Source: Leptodactylus fallax
Lineage: Eukaryota; Chordata; Amphibia; Anura; Leptodactylidae
Direction of reading: 5' to 3'
Length of the DNA stretch: 64,000 nucleotides
NCBI GenBank assembly: GCA_947044405.1
Contig: CAMRHE010000035.1
Location: 5,243,501 to 5,307,500 of the forward strand
Shown here: positions 30,872-42,150 of the stretch, in pieces
How positions within the stretch are numbered: the first letter of the stretch is position 1
How the letters are laid out: the number at the start of each line of letters is the position of its first letter
The notes under the pieces: generated by a model
What the model was told of the DNA's origin: nothing
Databases searched by the model: none
The model's input: the letters and a program-made list of their open reading frames with translations, nothing else
Made by a program: the position numbers and the translations under genes

Positions 30872-32492
30872 CAGTACAGACCAAAAGTTTGGACACACCT
30901 TCTCATTCCAAGAGTTTTCTGTATTTTCATGACTATAAAAATTGTAGATTCACACTGAAGGCATCAAAACTATAAATTAACACATGTGGAATTATATACT
31001 TAAAAAAGTGTGAAACAACTGAAAATATGTCTTCTATTCTAGGTTCTTCAAAGTAGCCACCTTTTGCTTTGATTACTGCTTTGCACACTCTTGGCATTCT
31101 CATGATGAGCTTCAAGAAGTAGTCACCTGAAATGGTTTTCACTTCACAGGTGTGCCCTGTCAGGTTTAATAAGTGGGATTTCTTGCCTTATAAATGGGGT
31201 TGGGACCATCAATTGTGTTGTTCAGAAGTCAGGTGGATACACAGCTGATAGTCCTACTGAATGGAGTGTTAGAATTTGTATTATGGCAAGAAAAAAGCAG
31301 CTAAGTAAAGAAAAAGAAGTGGCCATCATTACTTTAAGAAATGAAGGTCAGTCAGTCCGAAAAATTGGGAAAACTTTGAAAGTGTCCCCAAGCGCAGTGG
31401 CCAAAACCATGAAGCGCTACAAAGAAACTGGCTCACATGAGGACCGCCCCAGGAAAGGAAGACCAAGAGTCACCTCTGCTGCGGAGGATAAGTTCATCCG
31501 AGTCACCAGCCTCAGAAATCGCAGGTTAACAGCAGCTCAGATTAGAGACCAGATCAATGCCACACAGAGTTCTAGCAGCAGACACATCTCTACAACAACT
31601 GTTAAGAGGAGACTGTGTGCAGCAGGCCTTCATGGTAAAATAGCTGCTAGGAAACCACTCCTAAGGACAGGCAACAAGCAAAAGAGACTTCTTTTGGGCT
31701 AAAGAACACAAGGAATGGACATTAGATCTGTGGAAATCTGTGCTTTGGTCTGATGAGTCCAAATTTGAGATCTTTGGTTCCAACCACCGTGTCTTTGTGC
31801 GACGCAGAAAGGTGAACGAATGGACTCTACATGCCTGGTTCCCACCGTAAAGCATGGAAGAGGAGGTGTGATAGTGTGGGGGTGCTTTGCTGGTGACACT
31901 GTTGGGGATTTATTCAAAATTGAAGGAATACTGAACCAGCATGGTTACCACAGCATCTTGGAGCGGCATGCTATTCCATCCGGTTTGCGTTTAGTTGGAC
32001 CATCATTTATTTTTCAACTGGACAATGACCCCAAACACACCTTCAAACTGTGTAAGGGCTATCTGACCAAGAAGGAGAGTGATGGAGTGCTACGCCAGAT
32101 GACCTGGCCTCCACAGTCACCAGACCTGAACCCAATCGAGATGGTTTGGGGTGAGCTGGACCGCAGAGTGAAGGCAAAAGGGCCAACAAGTGCTAAGCAT
32201 CTCTGGGAACTCCTTCCAGACTGTTGGAAGACCATTTCAGGTGACTACCTCTTGAAGCTCATCAAGAGAATGCCAAGAGTGTGCAAAGCAGTAATCAAAG
32301 CAAAAGGTGGCTACTAGAATAGAAGACATATTTTCAGTTGTTTCACACTTTTTTGTTAAGTATATAATTCCACATGTGTTAATTCATAGTTTTGATGCGT
32401 TCAGTGTGAATCTACAGTACAATTTTTATAGTCATGAAAATACAGAAAACTCTTGGAATGAGAAGGTGTGTCCAAACTTTTGGTCTGTACTG
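30872..32492 (+). mobile_element. Tc1 (DD38E family) copy 3, complete ends
   Basis: TA at 30870-30871 and 32493-32494 flank CAGTACAGACCAAAAG...CTTTTGGTCTGTACTG. Length 1621 bases. The long inverted repeats extend into the 3' end of the transposase gene (GGTGGCTAC(T) is mirrored upstream as GTAGCCACC). The 38-residue catalytic spacing recalls the published DD38E 'Intruder' family; that assignment is from memory. Confidence 0.95.
31283..32317 (+). pseudogene. DD38E Tc1 transposase with two compensating frameshifts
   Basis: ATG at 31283 (MARKKQLSKEKEVAII). One base is gained near 31690 (CTTCTTTTGGG against CTTGTTTGGG in the family) and one lost near 31811 in an A run, so about 40 codons including the first catalytic Asp (WSDESKFEIFG) are out of frame. 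The original frame resumes at 31820 and runs through QLDNDPKH and PDLNPIEMVW to the stop at 32315-32317. There are 38 residues between the second Asp and Glu. Confidence 0.92.
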
Positions 32493-32494
32493 TA

Positions 32495-32496
<2 letters not shown>

Positions 32497-32546
<50 letters not shown>
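32497..32546. repeat. AT microsatellite
   Basis: (AT)n directly beside the TA target duplication of the Tc1 to the left, consistent with TA-rich insertion preference. Confidence 0.95.
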
Positions 32547-32555
<9 letters not shown>

Positions 32556-32574
32556 CATATATGAATAAATATAT

Positions 32575-33299
32575 TATTATTATTATTGTTTATTTATATA
32601 GCACCATTAATTCCATGGTGCTTTACATTTGAGGGTTTACATACGGTACACAAAATATACAAAGCAAATATAATACTAACAGTGACCAACTGGCACAGTG
32701 GGATAGAGGGCCCTGCCCGCAAGGGCTTACAATCTATGAGGGAAGAGGGATAGAGAAGGTGAGGGGAGAGGCTGTTCATATGGTGGTGTGGCGACAGTAG
32801 TGTTATTGGAGGTTGTAGGCCTTCCTGAATAGGTGAGTCTTCAGGGCTTTCTTGAAGCTTGTGATTGTGGGGGACAGTCTGATATGTCTTAGTAGTGAGT
32901 TCCAGAGTATGGGGGATGCACGGGAGAAATTTTGGAGAAGGTTGTGTGAAGATAGGATAAGAGCAGAGCGGAGTAGGAGGTCTTTGGAGGATTGGAAGTT
33001 ATGTGTGGGCATGTAGCGGTAGATTAGGTCGGTGATATATGGAGGGGACAGGTTGTGGATGGCTTTGTATGTCAGTGTTAGTAATTTGAACTCTATTCGC
33101 TGGGCAACGGGTAGCCAGTGAAGGGATGAGGAGAGGACGATGAAAAATGGGGGGGAAAGGTGTATTAAACGAGCAGCACAGTTTAAGGTGGACTGGAGGG
33201 GGGTGAGAGTGTTAGCTGGGAGGCCATGGAGAAGGGTGTTACAGTAGTCTAGGCGGGAGATTATGAGGACGTGGACTAGCATCTTTGTAGTTTCAGGGG
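32575..33299 (-). mobile_element. L2 LINE, 5'-truncated, with 3' tail
   Basis: On the minus strand the ORF2 C-terminus runs into the characteristic frog L2 3' region (TTTATATAGCACCATTAATT on the plus strand) and ends in an (ATT)n tail near 32575. Truncated in the 5' direction at about 33299. Confidence 0.88.
32803..33295 (-). pseudogene. L2 ORF2 C-terminal region
   Basis: Open for about 160 codons of recognisable L2 sequence: ISRLDYCNTLLHGLP, NCAARLIHLSPPF, SLHWLPVAQRIEFKLLTLTY, KAIHNLSPPYITDLI, SPILWNSLLRHIRL and the terminal KTHLFRKAY. This is the conserved region after the reverse transcriptase; the endonuclease and reverse transcriptase domains are absent. The open frame upstream of 33295 is microsatellite sequence and not part of the protein. 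Confidence 0.88.
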
Positions 33300-33640
33300 T
33301 GAGGAATATACACACTGACAGAACACAGAACATTACACACACATATAGAAGACAGAACATGTACATACATACATGTACATACATACACACACACACACAA
33401 AAAAAAAGTATATGTACCTGGAGCCAAGTCACTGGCCTGCCACAGCCCAACATAATCAATCAGCCTGCCATCTCCTGCAGTACAAGACTCCGGGAGGAGG
33501 AGGGAGCTGTCAGTCTGCACAGTTTTAATTTTTGTAAAGATCAAAAGTAAGTAATTGGGGGGGGGGGGGTCAGACAAAATGAGCAATCAGTGCCCAGCAG
33601 CCAAGTGGGACCCCTAGCAGTTTGGAGCCCTGTCATTTGC
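33300..33640 (-). repeat. Dispersed repeat with CA microsatellite (inverted copy of 12960-13230)
   Basis: ACATACACAC-rich microsatellite at 33300-33405, then GTACCTGGAGCCAAGTCACT, CAGTACAAGACTCCGGGAGG and GAGCTGTCAGTCTG, complementary to blocks of the 13-kb copy. A poly-G run lies at about 33557-33569. Confidence 0.65.
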
Positions 33641-33728
33641 CCGGGTTTGCAAGGTGATGACACCAAACCTAGTCATCAAGAATCTTGATATCAAACCAGC
33701 CAAATATCTCTCGTGAGTGCCATAGGGC

Positions 33729-36528
33729 CTAATAAGGCACTCCCAGGGGGGAATGAGGACTAGTCCAAAGCAGGGAATTAGGATGTTGCAGAGCAAGCCA
33801 CAGCTTCTCGATCTCCATCCACTTAGAGTAAACCTGGAGGGTGGACCAAGCCGGGACCCTGTGTAGGTGGGCCGCCCAGTAGTATAAAACTAAATTGGGG
33901 AGAGAAAGGCCACCTCTCTCCCTAGGGGTCATCATAAGCTGCCTAGAAAGCCTGTGTCTCCCTCTAGCCCAAACAAATCGGAGGATTGAGCCCTGCAGCG
34001 CCTGGAGGTCCCTAAGGGGCACCGGGACTGGGAGGGTCTCAAAATAATAAAGCAGCTTAGGCAGGATAGACATCTTCACTGCGTTGATCCGGCCAAAGAG
34101 AGACAGAGGCAGTACCAACCACTTAGTAAGGAGGGTCCGAATATGTCTGAAAAGGGAGGGGAAATTTGCCTGGTATAATTGGGAAAAGGATCCGGTTAAA
34201 TATATGCCCAAGTATTTTAGCGAGGAGGACTGCCATCTATACCGAAAGGCGGCCTGAAGGCCAGCCAAGCTAGACGGGGGAATTCGAATAGGTAGGGCCT
34301 CTGTCTTTGAAGTATTGACCTTATAACCAGACAGACGGCCAAAGCGGGAAAGGAGGCCATGGAGGTTGGGAAGGGATACATGGGGGTTAGTAAGGGTCAG
34401 GAGGATATCATCGGCGAACAGGGAAAGCTTGAATTCTCGATTGCGTACACGAACCCCCGCAATATCGGGGCTCAGACGGATGGCCGCCGCCAGTGGCTCA
34501 ATACAGAGTACAAAAAGAAGAAGAGATAGAGGGCAACCCTGTCTAGTGCCATTGTGCAGACGAAACGGGGGAGATGAGGCATGAGGAAGCTTGACAGTTG
34601 CCGACGGGGAGGAGTAAAGACCCTTGATTGCTGTCAAGAAGGGACCCGCAAAGCCAAACGTGGCCAGGGTCTCAAATAAAAAGGCCATCCCAGACGATCA
34701 AACGCCTTTTCCGCGTCCAAGTTGAGTACCAAGAGTTTGGAACCAGAGCGAGATGCCACGTCTATAAGATCGATGGTTCTCCTGGTATTATCACCTCTCT
34801 GGCGGCAAGGTACAAAGCCCACCTGATCTTTATGTATCAGGGAGGGGAGGCACATGTTAAGTCTGGACGCCAGAATCTTGGCAAACAGTTTGAGATCCGT
34901 ATTCAGAAGTGATAAGGACCTGTAATTCCTGCAATCAAGGTGGTCCTTATCAGGTTTCGGGATGAGGGTTAGAAAAGAGTGTGAAATAGAATCAGGGATT
35001 GGTTCGCCCGACAAAAAGGTCGTAAATAGGGAAACAAGATGCGGGATCAATTCCGCCCCCAAATACCTTGTAGTATAGGTAGGTGAGGCCATTAGGGCCA
35101 GGTGATTTCCCATTAGGGAGTTCTTGGAGCATTTGGGAGACTTCGTCCGTCGTAATAGGTTTGTTAAGAAGAGCAAGGTCTTCCGGGGAAAGGACAGGCA
35201 AATTACAGGAAGACAGGAAGTCCTGTAATAATGCTGAGCGCGTCGCAGGATCAGGGGGTAAGTCCGATGGGAGGGAGTACAGGTCTGAGTAAAAGGCATG
35301 AAATAGACGTGCAATCTCACTAGGGTCGTACACAATAGCCCCGTCAGATCGCCGCAGCGCATAAGCCGACCCCCTTTCCGTTCGGTCTCGTAGTTGACTA
35401 GCCAAAAGCTTATGGGGTTTGTTGGCCCTATCATAGTACCGCTGTCTGGTGTAAAGCAGTAACTTGGTGGTCTTTTGAAGAAGGGTCTCCCTAATCTGGG
35501 CCCGAAGATCTATCAAGGTTTTAAGGAGGGCCCGCGACGGGCTAGACGCCATGCTAGTCTCTGCATATTGTAGACGGAGCCGACGCTCCTCAAGACATGC
35601 ATTAGCATCCCATTTTAGCCAGGTGCCCAAGGCAATACAATGTCCCCTCATCACAGCTTTATGGGCCTCCCACAACGTTGCCACGGAAGATACAGATCCC
35701 AGATTAAGTTCGAAAAACGTTTTTAGGTGAGTACGGAGTACGAGTCTGCGCCCTCTGAAGGAGACTCTCATTAAGTCGCCAATGGCATATTCTGGTACGG
35801 ACCGAACCAGCACACAATACTAAAGAGATTGGCGCATGGTCAGACCAGGTGATGGAGCCGATCGAGGCATCCCGAAGAAGGTGCAGAGCCGGAGCATTCC
35901 CAAAAAATTAATCTATTCTGGAATGGGTCTGATGAGGGGCCGAATAGAACGTGTAAGACCGGTCAGTCGGATAGTTAATCCTCCAGAGGTCATAGAGAGA
36001 ATACCGACGGATTATGCAACGGAAGTGAGCTGAAAGTCTACGCCGGGAGAGGCGACGGGAAGTACCTGACAGGGAATGGTAATCCATAGAGTCCGAAAAA
36101 GACATGTTAAAGTCCCTTCTGACCATAAGGGCAGCAGGGGGTAAAGCTTCCAATTTATTAAGAACCTTAGTAAGAAAATCAGGTTGGGAGGAATTAGGGG
36201 CATAGAGGTTACAGAGGGTGATTGGCTGGACCTCAAACCTACCGTGGAGAATCACAAACTGCCCCAAAGGATCGAGGACGGAGGTAGTGACCTCCAGGGG
36301 GCATGATGAGGAGATAAGAATGGCAGTCCCCGATCACTTTTTAGAGTGAGTGGCCGAATAAATTGTTGGGAAAAAACGCAAGGCAAAGTTAAAGTTACAG
36401 GTGCTGTCAAAATGGGTCTCCTGGAGAAATGCTATATCAGCCTTAAGGGCACTCAGTTCCGTCAGGGCTAACCTACGCTTCACATTGGAGTTAAGGCCTT
36501 TAACATTAAGGGATACAATTTTAGCCAT
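33729..36528 (-). pseudogene. L1 ORF2 (endonuclease and reverse transcriptase), frame-broken
   Basis: Starts at ATG 36528 with MAKIVSLNVKGLNSNVKRRL, the usual L1 endonuclease opening, including AFLQETHF. LCNLYAPN and a decayed RRDFN (normally GGDFN) follow at about 36000-36250. The segment 35813-34992 contains SVATLWEAHKAVMRGHCIAL and ELPNGKSPGPNGLT. An overlapping frame (35434-34634) has FLTLIPKPDKD and VLNLDAEKAFDRLGW (first reverse transcriptase Asp motif). The last frame (34688-33729) has NGTRQGCPLSLLLF and KLSLFADDILLTL with the catalytic FADD intact. At least four frame changes disrupt it. Confidence 0.92.
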
Positions 36529-37121
36529 ATCTCAGGATAAAGGGAGGGGCACAAGGGGGACGAGGCCTACCACAAGGAGTCAATGAGGGTGCGGAGTCCC
36601 AGGGGGAGCAGAGTCTCGTCCAGGAGGCTTGCCGACGTCTCGTCAGTATGAGTGAGGACCACACCTGGAGTACACAGAAAAGAACGAGAGGGGAGGGGGA
36701 CATGACAAAAAGCAAAACAAGGAAGGTAAATTACAATAAAACAACACCATTACAGGGAAAAAGATCTCCCAGTAGGGACTAGGAGGGTATACAAGGGTTT
36801 AAGACCAATGTAAATCCGCCTATAACAAAGTGCTGTGTAAGCAGTTAAAAACCACGGCAACGTACCCCTAAGGGGTGGGAGGCGAGGCTGAGGGGCCAGC
36901 TAGCAGCAGAGAGCCAGTCAATCAAGCCAGGAGAGACTCCCGTTGGTCTCCCCTGCCACACATATAAAACAAACATTAGCAATACTAATAAATCGAGCCA
37001 ATAAGATAACTGAGAGGAAGAACCAACCACACTTAAGAAATGTGCTGGAACCAGCATTAACTAACGCAGCACCAATCCTGTATGGAAGCAAAAACAAAAG
37101 TCATCAAAGGGCCAGGTTAAA

Positions 37122-37497
37122 TCAAGGGGGGGAAAACCCGCCATGACAGACGGGATGACCCAGTGCCAGATGCTGAGTCTGGATATGGCAGGCGTCGTCT
37201 TCTCGGCTGGACAGTATTCCAGACCTGGGCCGGAGGGGGGGGAGGGCAGCAGAGTCCCAATCTTCAAGCGTAGGGAGGGGAACATCCAGGGCAGCACAGA
37301 AATCCTTCAGGTCGGCGTGAAATTTCAAAGTGATAGTGCGACCATTTCTCCTGACAATGAGAGCAAAAGAGAAGCCCCACCGGTACTGAAGCTGGTGTTC
37401 CCTTAGGGTTGAAAGGAGAGGTCGGAGCAAACGCCGCTTTTGCAAGGTGATCCAGGACAGGTCAGGGTAAGAAGAATGATGCCCTTTACAATGCATT
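37122..37497 (-). pseudogene. L1 ORF1 C-terminal domain
   Basis: About 125 open codons. PDLSWITLQKRRLLRPLLST and HQLQYRWGFSFALIVRRNGR match the L1 ORF1 C-terminal RNA-binding domain (compare PTILDRRRIMRPVT...CYRWGFPF in the ORF1 at 48.3 kb). The coiled-coil and RRM are missing because the copy is truncated upstream. Confidence 0.8.
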
Positions 37498-37500
37498 GTG

Positions 37501-38719
37501 CCTGGTTTGTTCCTGTTTCCTGATGACAGACTTCCTTTAGTGGCTGGTTGGGAAACTGGGATTGGTATTCCACCTTGGTCTGCTGCAGTTTTTTTGGAAG
37601 CTGAGAATCAATAACAGGAAAGCATAAAGAAACAAGATACAACTGTATGTATTTTCTTGTACCGCTTCATGCTGAAAAATGATTGATTTGCTTTATGAAT
37701 AATAAATATAGGAGAATATGAACATTTTTGTTGAATTTAACAATCAGCTTGATTTCAAAGCGAATCTCTAATCCATTTTCCTCATCCCTAGTTATAATTA
37801 TTATTTTGCTTTAATAATAAATCTATCTAGTAAACACTGATATTTACACTTCATAGACTTAAATGTCATTTGTGTTTGTTGCCATATCATCAGTCCTATT
37901 TTGTATCATTGCTTGGATGAGCAGAACTATCAGCCTTCTCATGTTTAAAATGTCATACAGATAAGAGGCTAACCTCTGTTATACTGTACTGGTAGGATAA
38001 TGTTTCCTTGTTCATCTTTTAATTCATATGTGAAGATTTGTGGCTGCTGCATGAGATAGATCTTTCTAAATCTTGAATGGTGATAGCCTGCTCTTTATCT
38101 TCAAACTGTACATTTCATTTTTGATAATAGCATTCCAAACTAGAATGAACAGCTCTGTAATATTAATTTTCAAAGAGCGTATGAAAATATGAAAAGTCAA
38201 ATATCAAAGACTAAGACTTATCAAAATCCAGCTCTATGAATTTGACCCAACAAATACCTTTTCTAGCTCTCCATCCACGGGGGTTATTGTATCTATGCAG
38301 TGAGGTATATTATACATGATGAACTTAGAGGTGGTGGATTCTGTTTAATCTAGAAGGGACTCACTAAATCTTAGTAAAACAGATCAATACAAAATATTCT
38401 CTGGCTACTTGGTAATTTAGCTTCAAGCAACTCCTCTTTCTTATGGTTCTATCTGTTTTTTGTGTTTTTTAAGATTGATGTTTTGCTTCCTAATGTTAAT
38501 AGAACATAGAAAAGCAATTTACGAAAACAAATTATTAATGTCATTTCTCAAATCACTATCTTGAACAACCTCTTAATAATCATATTATTTTGAATTATGA
38601 AAACAATGTTTGCCAATTTTTGCATTAATTGGTCAAACGGTTATACTTTATTAATATGTAAGCTTTTTCAATTGATGATTCTCGTCATTCTTTACCAAAT
38701 AGCAGTTTTTTTATAATTA

Positions 38720-38727
<8 letters not shown>
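37501..38727. other. AT-rich spacer, no gene recognised
   Basis: No transposon terminus, tandem repeat or coding frame recognised. It could be unique host sequence; a word AAGCGAATCTCTAATCC near 37758 loosely resembles a MITE end. Confidence 0.45.

Positions 38728-38763
<36 letters not shown>
38728..38763. repeat. TA microsatellite, left half
   Basis: (TA)n ending at the TA that precedes the Tc1. The tract resumes at 40413-40450, so the transposon split it. Confidence 0.95.
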
Positions 38764-38766
<3 letters not shown>

Positions 38767-40412
38767 TCATATGAAAAAGTTTGGGCACTCCTATTAATCT
38801 TAATCATTTTTAGTTATAAATATTTGGGTGTTTGCAACAGCCATTTCAATTTGATATATCTAATAACTGATGGACACAGTAATATTTCAGGATTGAAATG
38901 AGGTTTATTGTACTAACAGAAAATGTGCAATATGCATTAAACCAAAATTTGACCGGTGCAAAAATTTGGGTACCCTTATCATTTTAATGATTTGAATACT
39001 CCTAACTACTTTTTACTGACTTACTGAAGCACAAAATTGGTTTTGTAACCTCACTGAGCTTTGAACTTCATAGCCAGGTGTATCCAATCATGAGAAAAGG
39101 TATTTAAGGTGGCCAATTGCAAGTTGTTCTCCTATTTGAATCTCCTCTGAAGAGTGGCATCATGGGCTCCTCAAAACAACTCTCAAATGATCTGAAAACA
39201 AAGATTGTTCAACATAGTTGTTCAGGGGAAGGATACAAAAAGTTGTCTCAGAGATTTAACCTGTCAGTTTCCACTGTGAGGAACATAGTAAGGAAATGGA
39301 AGACCACAGGGACAGTTCTTGTTAAGCCCAGAAGTGGCAGGCCAAGAAAAATATCAGAAAGGCAGAGAAGAAGAATGGTGAGAACAGTCAAGGACAATCC
39401 ACAGACCACCTCCAAAGAGCTGCAGCATCATCTTGCTGCAGATGGTGTCACTGTGCATCGGTCAACAATACAGCACACTTTGCACAAGGAGAAGCTGTAT
39501 GGGAGAGTGATGCGAAAGAAGCCGTTTCTGAAAGCACGCCACAAACAGAGTCGCCTGAGGTATGCAAAAGCACATTTGGACAAGCCAGCTTCATTTTGGA
39601 AGAAGGTCCTGTGGACTGATGAAACAAAGATTGAGTTGTTTGGTTATACAAAAAGGCGTTATGCATGGCGTCACAAAAACACAGCATTCCAAGAAAAACA
39701 CTTGCTACCCACTGTAAAATTTGGTGGAGGTTCCATCATGCTTTGGGGCTGTGTGGCCAATGCTGGCACCGGGAATCTTGTTAAAGTTGAGGGTCGCATG
39801 GATTCAACTCAGTATCAGCAGATTCTTGAGAATAATGTACAAGAATCAGTGACGAATTTGAAGTTACGCCGGGGATGGATATTTCAGCAAGACAATGATC
39901 CAAAACACAGCTCCAAATCTACTCAGGCATTCATGCAGAGGAACAATTACAATGTTCTGGAATGGCCATCCCAGTCCCCAGACCTGAATATCATTGAACA
40001 TCTGTGGGATAATTTGAAGCGGGCTGTCCATGCTCGGCGACCATCAAACTTAACTGAACTGGAATTGTTTTGTAAAGAGGAATGGTCAAAAATACCTTCA
40101 TCCAGGATCCAGGAACTGATTAAAAGCTACAGGAAGCGACTAGAGGCTGTTATTTTTGCAAAAGGAGGATCTACTAAATATTAATGTCACTTTTCTGTTG
40201 AGGTGCCCATACTTTTGCACCGGTCAAATTTTGGTTTAATGCATATTGCACATTTTCTGTTAGTACAATAAACCTCATTTCAATCCTGAAATATTACTGT
40301 GTCCATCAGTTATTAGATATATCAAATTGAAATGGCTGTTGCAAACACCCAAATATTTAGAACTAAAAATGATTAAGATTAATAGGGGTGCCCAAACTTT
40401 TTCATATGACTG
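38764..40412 (+). mobile_element. Complete Tc1 element (DD34E), potentially autonomous
   Basis: Inverted repeats of about 205 bases begin CAGTCATATGAAAAAGTTTG at both ends and differ at only a few positions. TA precedes the left end; TT instead of TA follows the right end within the split TA tract, a probable later substitution or slippage. It has an intact transposase. A 3' fragment at 51646-52219 is about 99% identical. Confidence 0.95.
39162..40184 (+). CDS. Intact Tc1 DD34E transposase
   Basis: ATG at 39162 (MGSSKQLSNDLKTKIV) starts a 340-residue frame; the frame is open 15 codons further upstream but without an ATG. N-terminal paired-like DNA-binding domain (KKLSQRFNLSVSTVRNIVRK) and a GRPRK link at about residues 59-63 (counting from an in-frame codon 15 upstream), followed by the second helix-turn-helix. 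Catalytic residues in the same numbering are Asp153 (WTDETK), Asp244 (QQDNDPKH) and Glu279 (PDLNIIEHLW), 34 residues apart for the last pair. The family's usual N-P-I-E is N-I-I-E here. No stops or frameshifts, and it ends in GGSTKY as usual. Likely a recently active cut-and-paste enzyme. Confidence 0.95.
   Translation: MGSSKQLSNDLKTKIVQHSCSGEGYKKLSQRFNLSVSTVRNIVRKWKTTGTVLVKPRSGRPRKISERQRRRMVRTVKDNPQTTSKELQHHLAADGVTVHRSTIQHTLHKEKLYGRVMRKKPFLKARHKQSRLRYAKAHLDKPASFWKKVLWTDETKIELFGYTKRRYAWRHKNTAFQEKHLLPTVKFGGGSIMLWGCVANAGTGNLVKVEGRMDSTQYQQILENNVQESVTNLKLRRGWIFQQDNDPKHSSKSTQAFMQRNNYNVLEWPSQSPDLNIIEHLWDNLKRAVHARRPSNLTELELFCKEEWSKIPSSRIQELIKSYRKRLEAVIFAKGGSTKY

Positions 40413-40446
<34 letters not shown>
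40413..40446. repeat. TA microsatellite, right half
   Basis: Continuation of the TA tract interrupted by the Tc1. Immediately right, CAGTATCATTTCCTAG is the start of an L1 5' UTR monomer. Confidence 0.9.
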
Positions 40447-40452
<6 letters not shown>

Positions 40453-40797
40453 TATCATTTCCTAGTTAACACTAGAAGTCCCAGAAATTTCGAGCTCCCC
40501 CTTCAAGTCCTGAAAGAGGGTCAAATGACCCTTAGTCCAAACTGACAACTCTGATGGTCCAATTAGCATTTCCTTTCATTTGTAAATGTGGCCATTGTCT
40601 GAGGAATCTGCAGGGGGGAATTGTGTTGATCCACCTCAGGTCTTGTAAGAGAGTGTAAACAAAAGAATGTAAGCTGCTCCTGAGTGTCTGCCCACCCCCC
40701 AGCTGCATTGTTGTGCTGGGAATATTTGCTAACACCTTAGCAAATTTGCATGCAGCCTTTTGTGCTGTGGGGGATGTGACTGCTTCTCAAAGTAGTC

Positions 40798-41658
40798 TGC
40801 GACTTGAAATCAAAGTACATCTGTAATGTCCTCCCATATCTTGGCAAGGACCCCAGTCGTCCCAGCGGGGAGAGACTGTCCGAAACTGTAGTGATGAGGC
40901 TGATGGAATCATTCATGGACAAGGGCAGAACTGTAACCACGAACAATTTCTTTACATCATTGTCACTTGCACAATGACTGCTTAGCCGGAAAACCACTAT
41001 CCTCGGCACAGTCAACAAGAGTCGCCGGGAAATTCCTCAATCCGCTAGACAGATGGACCGCACTGAATTCACCACTCAGGTGTTTTCAACCACTGATGCC
41101 ACACTGACAGTGTATGCACCCAAACGAAAGAAGGCCGTCTACATTCTCAGCAGCATGCACAGCGTGGTTGAGACTAAGGATACCAACAAAAGGAAGCCAA
41201 ACACGGTCACACAATACAACCACACAAAGTGCGGTGTGGATGTAATGGACCAAATGGTGCGGGAGTACAGCCTGCATGCAGGAACACGGAGATGGCCATT
41301 CGCCGTGTTCTACAACATGATTGACATGGCAGCACTGAATGCTCATGTTCTTTATCAGGCATGCACTGGGGTGCAGGAGAGACGGGTGGACTTCCTGGTT
41401 GAGCTTGCAAAAGAGTTAGGTGGCTCTCATGTGACTGAAAAGAAGGCACGCAAGGAGAAACTCCTTCGGCAACAACCTTCCACACCCAGCCCTGGCAAAA
41501 GGGCGAAGTGTCAGGTCATCCATCGATGCACGAACAATTGTGCAACTGAGAGATATGTTTACTGCTACAAATACACGTGTGGCAAATGTACCAGGGACAT
41601 ACCCAGGCAGTGCCAGGTATGTTCCGACAGTGCAGACAGACTGCTGAGTGAGTGCTGA
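40798..41658 (+). pseudogene. piggyBac transposase, N-terminally deleted
   Basis: The frame starts within the catalytic domain at C-D-L-K-S-K-Y (first catalytic Asp, GAC at 40801) and runs through LPYLGKD, TTNNFFTSLSLAQ, a TGA stop at 40975-40977 (probably CGA to TGA), EIPQSARQMD, FSTTDATLTVYAPKRK (second Asp), KCGVDVMDQM (third Asp) and REYSLHAGTRRWPFAVFYNM. It ends in a cysteine-rich C-terminal zinc-binding domain (RCTNNCATERYVYCYKYTCG). The three catalytic Asp residues are retained, but about half of the protein (the N-terminal region) is absent. Confidence 0.9.
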
Positions 41659-41844
41659 AATGCTAGTCACACAAGAAGGACATGCCACTCACACACACAC
41701 ACGCAGCCCCCCACAGCAGCCTATTGTAAATATGTGTGGAATTGTTTTATTCCTTGTATTTTTTTTATTATTTTCATAACAAAAATAAAAAGCATAGAAA
41801 CAAATAACAGTTGTTCTTTTGTATATTTACATTTTTGTATATTT

Positions 41845-42150
41845 AGATTCAAGTCAATGGGTGCAGAAAAAAAAAAAAAAAATCGCAAAAAAAATCACAG
41901 CTACTTGCGATATTTTTGTGATCTGTCCCATTGGTCATATAGATCACTCCTCTGGGATTTTTTCGCACGAAAAAAATCGCACAAAAAAAAAAAAATCGCA
42001 GGAAAATCGCACCTATGAAAAAAAATCGCACGAAAAAAAATCGCAGGTGTGCTTGGCGCCATTGAAATACATTGGCAAAACGCAGAAAAAAATTGCATCG
42101 CATTGCGATGCGATTTTCGCGCAATTTTTTTTCGCTAGTGTGCTTGAGGC
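41845..42150. repeat. AATCGC-rich MITE-like repeat
   Basis: Runs of A with repeated AAATCGCA words, a palindromic core TTGCATCGCATTGCGATGCG, and an end CGCTAGTGTGCTTGAGGCCT that resembles the GGCCTCATGCAGACGAC terminus near 54345. Only the right end is clear. The hAT is inserted at its right edge. A second copy at 44363-44663 derives from the tandem duplication. Confidence 0.6.

Larger units (their letters stand above)
33650..37500 (-). mobile_element. L1-clade LINE, long but truncated at both ends
   Basis: The minus strand carries in order the end of ORF1, a roughly 600-base inter-ORF region, and ORF2 from its ATG through the reverse transcriptase. The C-terminal domain and 3' UTR are missing beyond about 33650, where another repeat begins; the ORF1 N-terminus and 5' UTR are missing beyond about 37500. 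It is the most complete L1 in the window. Confidence 0.9.
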
